Part shown: positions 1 to 5,968 of the stretch, piece after piece
Layout: each line of letters begins with the position of its first letter
How positions within the stretch are numbered: the stretch's first letter is position 1
Origin: JBBQAA01 sp038254195
Lineage (GTDB): Bacteria; Actinomycetota; Thermoleophilia; Solirubrobacterales; Solirubrobacteraceae
Length of the DNA stretch: 6,330 nucleotides
Reading direction: 5' to 3'
Assembly (NCBI GenBank): GCA_038254195.1
Contig: JBBSGJ010000137.1
Span: 1-6,330, forward strand
Notes under the pieces: model-generated
Told to the model about the DNA's origin: nothing
Databases searched by the model: none
Seen by the model: the letters and a program-made list of their open reading frames with translations, nothing else
Made by a program: the position numbers and the translations under genes

Positions 1-1569
1 CAGTGCGCGGTCGAGCGCCAGCACTACGCGCTGCCCTTCTCCAATGTCGTGCTCGAGCCCGACGCCACGCGCGCGCAGTTCTCCTACCTGTACGAGCACA
101 CGCCCGAGTTCCCCGGGATCACCGCCGAGCCGTCCTACCTGCGCCGCTACCCCTACCGGGGGCTCGCCGCGCAGGTGTTCGGGACGGTGGGACAGATCTC
201 GCAGGCCGAGCTGAAGTGGAAGCACTTCAGGGGCGTGCCCCAGGGGACCGTCGTCGGCCAGGGCGGGATCGAGTACGCCTACGACCGCTACCTGCGCGGC
301 CAGAACGGCTTCGAGCGGATCGCCGTCGACGCGCTGGGCAACGCCAAGCGCTTCCTGCGCCGCCGCGCCTCCGAGCAGGGCCGCACCCTGCGCCTGTCGC
401 TCGACCTCGGCCTCCAGCGCGCGGGGCAGCGCGCCCTGGCCACGGTCAACCCGTCCTCGCTCAACGGGGCCGCGTTCGTCGCCCTGGACCCGCGCAACGG
501 CGAGGTCCTGGCGCTCGGCTCCAACCCGACCTTCGACCCCAACGTGTTCGCGAAGCCGATCACCAAGCATCGCTACGACGCCCTGTTCGGTCAGGCCGCA
601 AACTACCCCCAGGTCAACCGCGCGACCTCGGGGGCCTATCCCACGGGCTCGACGTTCAAGCTGATCACCGCCACGGCGGCGGTGGAGAGCGGCACGATCA
701 CCCCGGACACGGTGATCAACGACTCGGGCTCGGTCACGATCGGGCGCATCCGCTTCCAGAACGCGGGGGGCGCGGCGAACGGCCCCGTCTCCCTGCGGCG
801 CGCCATCCAGGTGTCCTCCGACGTGTTCTTCTACACCCTCGGCGCGCAGATGAACTCGCCCCGCCCCGCCGGCGGCCCGCTCCAGACCTGGGCCCGTCGC
901 TACGGGATCGGCCGCCCGACGGGGATCGACCTTCCCGGCGACGCCCCGGGGACCCTGCCCTCCCCGGCGTGGCGGGCGAACCGCAACGCGGAGGAGAAGC
1001 GCTGCGAGAAGCGCCGCCGGATCCCGACCTGCGGCCTCTCCGACCTGCGCCCGTGGTCCATCGGCGACAACGTGAACACCGCCGTCGGCCAGGGCGACGT
1101 CCTCGCCTCCCCGCTCCAGATGGCCGTCGCGTACTCCGCGCTGGCCAACGGCGGGCGCGTGGTGCGGCCCCACATCGGCCTCCAGGTCGAGGACACGCTC
1201 GGGAAGGTGCTCCAGCGCATCGAGCCGCGGCCCGCGCGGCGGATCCCCATCTCGGAGACAACCCGTTCGGCGATCCTCGACGGCCTGAAGGCCGCGGCGG
1301 GCTCCCCCGGGGGCACGTCGGCCGACGTCTTCGCCGGCTTCCCGCGGGCGGTCTACGGCAAGACGGGGACGGCCGAGCGCCCGGGCCAGGCCGACCAGTC
1401 CTGGTACGTCTGCTACGTCCCCGATCCCCAGCGCCCGATCCTCGTCGCGGTGACCATCGAGAAGGGCGGGTTCGGGGCGCAGGCCGCGGCGCCCGCCGCA
1501 CGCCTCATACTCTCGCACTGGTTCCACGTGAAGGCTCAACTCGTGCGTGGCTCCTCCACGACCCGCTGA
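1..1569 (+). CDS. mrdA: Penicillin-binding protein 2, class B transpeptidase (5' end outside window)
   Basis: This is the peptidoglycan DD-transpeptidase of the cell-elongation machinery. It acts outside the membrane and cross-links strands made by its partner RodA. The reading frame is open from base 1, and 522 codons precede the TGA at 1567-1569. Family members run to about 600-700 residues, so the cytoplasmic start, membrane anchor and beginning of the pedestal domain are missing. Counting from base 1, the pedestal region shows GTVGQIS (61-67) and QGTVVGQGGIE (81-91), typical of PBP2. The transpeptidase domain has all three catalytic motifs: STFK (217-220, nucleophile S217), SSD (272-274, the PBP2-type variant of SxN) and KTGT (454-457) followed by AE. 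An IGQG-like stretch, AVGQGDVLASPLQMA, is also present. A CX8C pair lies at C335/C344. No PASTA repeats follow. The next gene, rodA, overlaps or directly abuts the 3' end. Family assignment is firm; the symbol follows the E. coli convention (pbpA elsewhere). Confidence 0.95.
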   Translation, partial: QCAVERQHYALPFSNVVLEPDATRAQFSYLYEHTPEFPGITAEPSYLRRYPYRGLAAQVFGTVGQISQAELKWKHFRGVPQGTVVGQGGIEYAYDRYLRGQNGFERIAVDALGNAKRFLRRRASEQGRTLRLSLDLGLQRAGQRALATVNPSSLNGAAFVALDPRNGEVLALGSNPTFDPNVFAKPITKHRYDALFGQAANYPQVNRATSGAYPTGSTFKLITATAAVESGTITPDTVINDSGSVTIGRIRFQNAGGAANGPVSLRRAIQVSSDVFFYTLGAQMNSPRPAGGPLQTWARRYGIGRPTGIDLPGDAPGTLPSPAWRANRNAEEKRCEKRRRIPTCGLSDLRPWSIGDNVNTAVGQGDVLASPLQMAVAYSALANGGRVVRPHIGLQVEDTLGKVLQRIEPRPARRIPISETTRSAILDGLKAAAGSPGGTSADVFAGFPRAVYGKTGTAERPGQADQSWYVCYVPDPQRPILVAVTIEKGGFGAQAAAPAARLILSHWFHVKAQLVRGSSTTR

Positions 1570-2764
1570 TTTGAGCGCCACCGCCATCCCCCGCTCCCTC
1601 CGCGACGCCGCGCGTGCGCGCAGCGTCCCCCGGCTCGGGATCGACTGGCTGCTGCTGCTCGGCACGTTCGGCCTCGTGGCGTGCTCGCTCGTCACGATCC
1701 GCGGGGCGACGCGGAACGACGTCCCCGGCGCTCCGGACTTCTACGTCCTGCGTCAGGCGATCTACGCGGGGGTGGGGCTCGTGCTCGCCGCGATCCTCAC
1801 GCGGCTGGACTACTCGCGCCTGCGCGACTTCAAGGTGGCGATCTTCGGCCTGCTGGTGGGGTCGAACCTCCTCGTCCTCGGCGTCGCCGGGGCCACGCGC
1901 GGGGCCAAGCGCTGGATCGACCTCCCGTTCTTCCGGGTCCAGCCCTCCGAGCTCGGCAAGGTGCTGCTCATCGTGGCGCTCGCCGCCTTCGCCACCGACG
2001 GCATCCGCCGCCTGGGCGAGACCCGGCTGACCGTGCGCCTCGTGCTGCTCGCGCTCCTGCCGGCGCTGCTCGTGGTCGCCCAGCCCGACCTGGGCACGGG
2101 GATGGTCTACCTGGCCGCCTGCGCGGGGATCCTCTTCGTCGTCGGAGTCCCGTGGAAGCACCTCGCCGCGCTGGTGACGCTCGTGGTGACCGTCGCCGCG
2201 CTCGTGCTCGTCGCGGCGCCGGCGGTGGGCGTCCATCCCCTCAAGCCCTACCAGGTCCAGCGCCTCACGGGCTTCCTGAACCCGAGCCACGACCCGGCCG
2301 ACCAGACCTACCAGATCAACCAGTCGCGGATCGCGATGGGCGCCGGCGGCAAGACCGGCCGCGGCGTGGCGCACGCGACCCAGACATCGGGCAACTTCCT
2401 GCCCGAGCACCACACCGACTTCGTGTTCGCGGTCGTGGGCGAGACCTACGGGTTCGCCGGCGCCGCGATCGTTCTCTCCCTCTTCGCCCTGCTGATATGG
2501 CGCGCGTTGAGGATCCTCACCATGGCCAAGAACCTGTTCGGCGCGCTCGTGGCCGGCGGCATCCTCGCGATGCTGATGTTCCAGGTCTTCGTCAACGTCG
2601 GGATGACCATCGGCATCGCGCCGATCACGGGCGTCCCGTTGCCGCTCATGAGCTTCGGCGGCTCGTCGATGCTCACCACGTTCATGTGCCTCGGACTGCT
2701 CCAATCCATACACGTGCAGGCGCGTATCGCCGCCGCACAGAAGAGCCGGGGCCCCGTCCTATGA
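1547..2764 (+). CDS. rodA: RodA, SEDS-family peptidoglycan glycosyltransferase
   Basis: This is the polytopic membrane glycan polymerase that uses lipid II and works with the PBP2 encoded just upstream. The 405-residue product is about normal length for RodA/FtsW and reads as roughly ten hydrophobic segments, the first near residues 32-51. SEDS hallmarks are present: QPSEL (132-136), YQINQSRIAMGAGG, FLPEHHTDFVFAVVGE and the C-terminal PLPLMSFGGSS (S369-S374). D291 in HTDF matches the catalytic aspartate known for RodA. Pairing with mrdA favours RodA over FtsW. The start is uncertain. GTG 1547 overlaps mrdA by 23 bases and has GAAGG at 1530-1534, a rather long 12-base spacing. TTG 1571, one base after the mrdA stop, lacks a visible Shine-Dalgarno and would shorten the cytoplasmic N-terminus by eight residues. 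Either geometry implies translational coupling to mrdA. The stop is TGA at 2762-2764. Confidence 0.95.
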   Translation: MAPPRPADLSATAIPRSLRDAARARSVPRLGIDWLLLLGTFGLVACSLVTIRGATRNDVPGAPDFYVLRQAIYAGVGLVLAAILTRLDYSRLRDFKVAIFGLLVGSNLLVLGVAGATRGAKRWIDLPFFRVQPSELGKVLLIVALAAFATDGIRRLGETRLTVRLVLLALLPALLVVAQPDLGTGMVYLAACAGILFVVGVPWKHLAALVTLVVTVAALVLVAAPAVGVHPLKPYQVQRLTGFLNPSHDPADQTYQINQSRIAMGAGGKTGRGVAHATQTSGNFLPEHHTDFVFAVVGETYGFAGAAIVLSLFALLIWRALRILTMAKNLFGALVAGGILAMLMFQVFVNVGMTIGIAPITGVPLPLMSFGGSSMLTTFMCLGLLQSIHVQARIAAAQKSRGPVL

Positions 2765-2770
2765 AAGGGA
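2765..2770 (+). promoter_or_regulatory. Ribosome binding site that decides the TTG start of the RNase E/G gene
   Basis: AAGGGA lies nine bases before the TTG at 2780, in the 15-base gap after the rodA stop. An in-frame TGA at 2771-2773 rules out any start further upstream in this frame. The residues directly after the TTG (RKQVLVSVDRGETRVA) already align with the start of RNase E/G proteins. Together these fix TTG 2780 as the start. Confidence 0.6.
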
Positions 2771-2779
2771 TGACCTCTC

Positions 2780-4648
2780 TTGAGAAAGCAAGTTCTCGTC
2801 AGCGTCGACCGGGGGGAGACCCGGGTCGCCACGCTCGAGGCGCCGGGAGATCCCGGCGCCACCCACTCCGCCACCGGCCGGCGTAGGCGCCGCACCAAGA
2901 CCCCGACCGCCGGCTTCTCGGTCGCCGAGCTCTATCTCGAGCGCCGCGGCGGCCGCTCCATCGTGGGCAACATCTACCTGGGCCGCGTCGACAACGTCCT
3001 CGGCGGCCTGGAGGCCGCCTTCGTCGACTTCGGCCTGGACAAGAACGGCTTCCTCCACGTCGACGACATCGTCCTGCCGGGGATCGAGGTGGCCAGCCGC
3101 GGGCGGGACTCCTCGAAGGGCCAGCGCATCACCGAGCTGCTCAAGCCGGGCCAGGAGGTCGTCGTCCAGGTCAAGAAGGACCCGCTGAAGACCAAGGGAG
3201 CGCGGCTCACGATGGAGCTGTCGATCCCCGGGCGCTACCTCGTGTACTCGCCCCAGGGCGAGGGCCTCGGCGTCTCGCGCCGGCTCGACGACTCCGAGCG
3301 CGAGCGCCTGCGCAAGGAGATCAAGGGACTCGACCTCCGCAAGGGCGGCGCGATCGTCCGCACCGCGGCCGCGGGGGCGGTGCGGGCGGACTTCGAGCGC
3401 GAGCTGCAGTACCTGTTCAAGCTCAACGATGTCCTCGCCAAGCGCGCGGAGGCCGACGCGGCGCCGGCCCTGGTCTTCCAGGAGGCCGACCTGCCCGTGC
3501 GGGTGGTGCGTGACATCTTCTCCGCGCACTTCGAGCGGGCGATCGTCGACGACCCGCTCCAGCACCACCGGCTCACCTCGTTCTTCACCCGCACGGGCCC
3601 CGAGCTGGTCGACCGGATCGAGCTCTGGGAGGAGCCCGAGCCGCTCTTCGAGCGCTTCGGGATCGACGCCGAGCTCGTCAAGGTGCTCTCGCGCCGCGTG
3701 GACCTCAGCAGCGGCGGCTATCTCATCATCGACTACGCCGAGGCCCTGACGGTCATCGACGTGAACACGGGCTCGTTCACGGGCGGGCGCGGGAAGGGCG
3801 CGCGCCTGGAGGACACGATCACGAAGGTGAACATCGAGGCCGCGGAGGAGGTCGTGCGCCAGCTGCGCCTGCGCGACATCGGCGGGATCATCGTCATCGA
3901 CTTCATCGACATGGCCCGAGGGCGGAACCGGGACGCGGTCCTCAAGACCCTGCGCAAGGCCCTGGACGAGGACCGCACGAAGACGTTCGTGGTCGAGATC
4001 TCGCCGCTCGGCCTGGTCGAGATGACCCGTCAGAACGTCACCGAGGGGGTCCGGGAGATCATGACCGATCCCTGTCCCACCTGCGACGGCGAGGGCGTGA
4101 TCAAGTCGACGGAGACGATCGCCATCGAGCTCGAGCGGTGGCTGCGCGACGAGCTGGCCTCCCGCAAGGGCGTCGAGGCCGTGCTCGTCCAGGTCAACCC
4201 GCGGGTTTCGGCTGAACTGACCCGCGACGGGGCCCGCGTGTTGCGCCACCTCGAGGACGCGACTGGAATCGACGTCTACTTCGAGGGCTCCGAGGGCCTG
4301 CCGCTCGAGCACGTGAACATCACCGGGCAGGGCACGCGGGAGGAGATCGCCCAGCGCGCGCTGCCCTTCGCGGCCGGCGACGAGGTGCTCGTGCACATCG
4401 TCGAGCCCCACATGTACGAGGCCGACGACGCGGTGGCGAAGATCGACGGCTACATCGTCTCGGTGACCGGTGGGGGCCGGTTCGTGGGCGACAAGAAGCT
4501 CGTGCGGATCGACGAGGTGGGGCGCACGGCGGCGGTCGCCACGCTCGTCGGAGGGGAGGCGGAGGACGGGGCGGACTCGGTAGACTCGCCCGAAGCACGG
4601 CGCCGTGGCCGCAGAGGCGGGCGGCGCCGTTCGCGTGCGACGGCATGA
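2780..4648 (+). CDS. rng: RNase E/G family endoribonuclease
   Basis: This is a single-strand-specific, Mg-dependent endoribonuclease of the RNase E/G family, which acts in rRNA maturation and mRNA decay in the cytoplasm. The 622 residues comprise an N-terminal strand ending RGETRVATLE, then an S1 RNA-binding domain from about residue 60 (VGNIYLGRVDNVL, GLEAAFVDFGLDKNGFLH). The 5'-sensor pair R194/T195 sits in IVRTA. The DNase-I-like catalytic part has D327 and N329 in VIDVN and D374 in VIDFID, matching E. coli D303/N305/D346. The Zn-link is C432-P-T-C435. The loop between the catalytic aspartates is four residues longer than in E. coli RNase E. Oddities are a basic insertion at residues 21-46 with five consecutive arginines, a TRAM-like segment at about 534-590, and a basic tail (RRRGRRGGRRRS). 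There is no long degradosome scaffold, so it resembles RNase G in size; rne is an alternative symbol. It follows rodA by 15 bases, and its TGA overlaps the rplU ATG. Confidence 0.93.
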   Translation: MRKQVLVSVDRGETRVATLEAPGDPGATHSATGRRRRRTKTPTAGFSVAELYLERRGGRSIVGNIYLGRVDNVLGGLEAAFVDFGLDKNGFLHVDDIVLPGIEVASRGRDSSKGQRITELLKPGQEVVVQVKKDPLKTKGARLTMELSIPGRYLVYSPQGEGLGVSRRLDDSERERLRKEIKGLDLRKGGAIVRTAAAGAVRADFERELQYLFKLNDVLAKRAEADAAPALVFQEADLPVRVVRDIFSAHFERAIVDDPLQHHRLTSFFTRTGPELVDRIELWEEPEPLFERFGIDAELVKVLSRRVDLSSGGYLIIDYAEALTVIDVNTGSFTGGRGKGARLEDTITKVNIEAAEEVVRQLRLRDIGGIIVIDFIDMARGRNRDAVLKTLRKALDEDRTKTFVVEISPLGLVEMTRQNVTEGVREIMTDPCPTCDGEGVIKSTETIAIELERWLRDELASRKGVEAVLVQVNPRVSAELTRDGARVLRHLEDATGIDVYFEGSEGLPLEHVNITGQGTREEIAQRALPFAAGDEVLVHIVEPHMYEADDAVAKIDGYIVSVTGGGRFVGDKKLVRIDEVGRTAAVATLVGGEAEDGADSVDSPEARRRGRRGGRRRSRATA

Positions 4649-4959
4649 CCTACGCGATCATCAAGACCGGCGGCAAGCAGTACCGCGTCGAGGAGGGGCA
4701 GACCCTCCTCGTCGAGCGGCTGCGCGTGGACGTGGGGGAGGCGGCCGACGTCCAGACGCTCCTCTCCGTCGGCGACCAGGGGCCGGCGGACGGCGGGGCC
4801 GTGCAGGCCGAGGTCGTCGGGCACGAGCGTGGCCCGAAGCTCCGCGTCGTGAAGTTCAAGCCCAAGCGCGGCTACAAGCGTCGCACCGGTCACCGCCAGG
4901 ATCTGACCCGGATACGGATCACGTCGCTTGGCTCCGCGGGCTCCGGGGGTGAGAGCTAG
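4645..4959 (+). CDS. rplU: Large ribosomal subunit protein bL21
   Basis: This is ribosomal protein L21, a 23S rRNA-binding component of the 50S subunit. The 104 residues match the usual length of about 100-105. The N-terminus YAIIKTGGKQYRVEEG is the family signature, and the conserved basic C-terminal block reads KLRVVKFKPKRGYKRRTGHRQ followed by a DLTRIRI strand. The ATG shares ATGA with the stop of the RNase gene, and no strong Shine-Dalgarno is seen before it. Translation therefore probably depends on ribosomes finishing the upstream gene. The usual rplU leader is absent as separate DNA, because the sequence before the start is RNase coding sequence. The stop is TAG at 4957-4959, directly followed by rpmA. 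Confidence 0.98.
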   Translation: MTYAIIKTGGKQYRVEEGQTLLVERLRVDVGEAADVQTLLSVGDQGPADGGAVQAEVVGHERGPKLRVVKFKPKRGYKRRTGHRQDLTRIRITSLGSAGSGGES

Positions 4960-5214
4960 ATGGCTCACAAGAAGGGGCTCGGCTCCTCGCGCAACGGCCG
5001 CGACTCCAACGCCCAGCGCCTCGGCGTCAAGGTCTTCGCGGGCCAGACGGTGACGGGCGGCGAGATCATCGTGCGCCAGCGCGGCACGCGCTTCAAGCCC
5101 GGCGAGGGCGCCGGAATCGGCCGCGACGACACGATCTACGCCCGCGCCGCGGGCACCGTGGTGTTCTCGCAGGGCTGGCGCGGACGCGTCATCTCCATCG
5201 CTCCCGCCGAGTAG
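4960..5214 (+). CDS. rpmA: Large ribosomal subunit protein bL27
   Basis: This is ribosomal protein L27, whose N-terminal tail reaches toward the peptidyl-transferase centre. The 84 residues start AHKKG and continue SSRNGRDSNAQRLGVK, the family signature. VRQRGTRFKPG and an AAGTVVFSQG core follow. The protein starts directly at the mature AHKKG-type end, with no cleavable N-terminal extension of the kind found in Firmicutes. The ATG begins at the base after the rplU stop. GGGGGTGA at 4945-4952 inside the end of rplU gives a Shine-Dalgarno with seven bases of spacing. The stop is TAG at 5212-5214. The next gene is convergent, 26 bases away, instead of the co-directional obg usually found here. 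Confidence 0.98.
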   Translation: MAHKKGLGSSRNGRDSNAQRLGVKVFAGQTVTGGEIIVRQRGTRFKPGEGAGIGRDDTIYARAAGTVVFSQGWRGRVISIAPAE

Positions 5215-5240
5215 CGGGCGGAGATGTTCATGCGTCTGTT

Positions 5241-5930
5241 CTACCCCTCCTGGGCCACGGGCCGGATGAGCACCTCGTTGACGTCGACGTGGGGCGGCTG
5301 GGAGACCGCGTAGAGCACCGCGCGGGCGATGTCGTCGGCTGCGAGCGCGTCGGTCGGCTTGTCGTCGAAGAACGGCGTGTCGACCATCCCCGGCTCGATG
5401 AGCGTGACGCGCACGCCCGTCCCGTTGAAGTCCTGCCGGGCGGACTCGCCCATCCCCGTCACCGCCCACTTCGTGGCCGAGTAGAGCGAGCCCGGCAGCG
5501 CGCGACGGCCGGCGACGGAGCCCGTGAGCAGCAGGTGGCCCCGGGACTCCCGCAGGGCGGGGGCGGCCGCGCGGATCGTGTAGGCCGCGCCGAGGACGTT
5601 GGTCAGGACCATCTGGCGCCACTCCTCCGGATCGCCCTTCTCGAAGCCCCGGGGCCCGCCGAAGCCCGCGTTGGCGAAGGCGACATCGATCCGCCCGAAG
5701 GCGTCGCGGGCGCGCTGGACCAGCGCCTCCTGCTGGCCGAAGTCGGTGACGTCGCAGGCGACGGCGAGGGCGCGCTCGTCGCCGCCGAGCTCGGCGGCGA
5801 GACCCGCGAGCTTGTCCTCGGAGCGGGCCGCGAGGACGAGGCGGTAGCCGGCCTGCGCGGCGTGCCGGGCGGTCGCCGCGCCGATGCCGCTCGAGGCGCC
5901 GGTGATGAGGAAGACGGGGTCGTCGGGCAG
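5241..5930 (-). CDS. Classical short-chain dehydrogenase/reductase (SDR), probable CTG start
   Basis: This is an NAD(P)-dependent oxidoreductase of the classical SDR family, probably cytosolic; the substrate cannot be read from the sequence. With a CTG start at 5930 the product is 229 residues, near the usual 230-260. Motifs in order are the Rossmann glycine motif TGASSGIG (10-17), AAR with R36 after the second strand (suggesting NADP preference), CDVTD (59-63), ANAG (86-89), N111, S138 in LLTGSVAG, Y150-S-A-T-K154, and EPGMVDTPF (179-187). The catalytic tetrad N111/S138/Y150/K154 is intact, so it looks functional. The frame has an in-frame TAA at 5948-5946, and no ATG, GTG or TTG before M107, which lies past the cofactor site. 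CTG 5930 is therefore the best start, giving an N-terminus MPDDPVFLITGAS that fits the family. It is antisense to its neighbours, convergent with rpmA and divergent from obg. Family is firm; the start is inferred. Confidence 0.88.
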   Translation of the reverse strand: MPDDPVFLITGASSGIGAATARHAAQAGYRLVLAARSEDKLAGLAAELGGDERALAVACDVTDFGQQEALVQRARDAFGRIDVAFANAGFGGPRGFEKGDPEEWRQMVLTNVLGAAYTIRAAAPALRESRGHLLLTGSVAGRRALPGSLYSATKWAVTGMGESARQDFNGTGVRVTLIEPGMVDTPFFDDKPTDALAADDIARAVLYAVSQPPHVDVNEVLIRPVAQEG

Positions 5931-5941
5931 GGGATGGTGGG

Positions 5942-5947
5942 CTCCTT
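5942..5947 (-). promoter_or_regulatory. Shine-Dalgarno for the antisense SDR gene
   Basis: The minus strand reads AAGGAG here, a near-perfect ribosome binding site overlapping the in-frame TAA that closes the frame upstream. It sits 11 bases before the in-frame CTG at 5930. An ATC at 5935 has better spacing (six bases) but is in another frame. The site supports initiation in this short stretch despite the lack of ATG, GTG or TTG. Confidence 0.5.
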
Positions 5948-5968
5948 AGGCTTCGATGGGAACGGACG

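Noticed and set aside
3..1574. Plus-strand open frame of 523 codons overlapping mrdA in another frame
   Set aside because: It is an Arg/Pro/Ala-rich shadow. The mrdA frame carries the three transpeptidase motifs in correct order.
1505..2713. Long minus-strand open frame (402 codons) opposite rodA
   Set aside because: The product is a low-complexity Glu/His/Arg/Asp-rich sequence, as expected from the antisense of GC-rich coding DNA. The opposite strand encodes a clear RodA.
2759..4411. Long minus-strand open frame (550 codons) opposite the RNase E/G gene
   Set aside because: It has shadow composition rich in Leu/Asp/Glu/Arg/Ala with no recognisable domain. The plus strand has all RNase E/G catalytic motifs.
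4581..4586. TAGACT as a -10 element for an rplU promoter inside the RNase gene
   Set aside because: No credible -35 hexamer lies 16-18 bases upstream, and a single four-of-six match is weak evidence.
5203..5218. CCCGC/GCGGG hairpin around the rpmA stop as an intrinsic terminator
   Set aside because: The stem is only five base pairs with a six-base loop and no T-run after it. In DNA this GC-rich such a stem is expected by chance.
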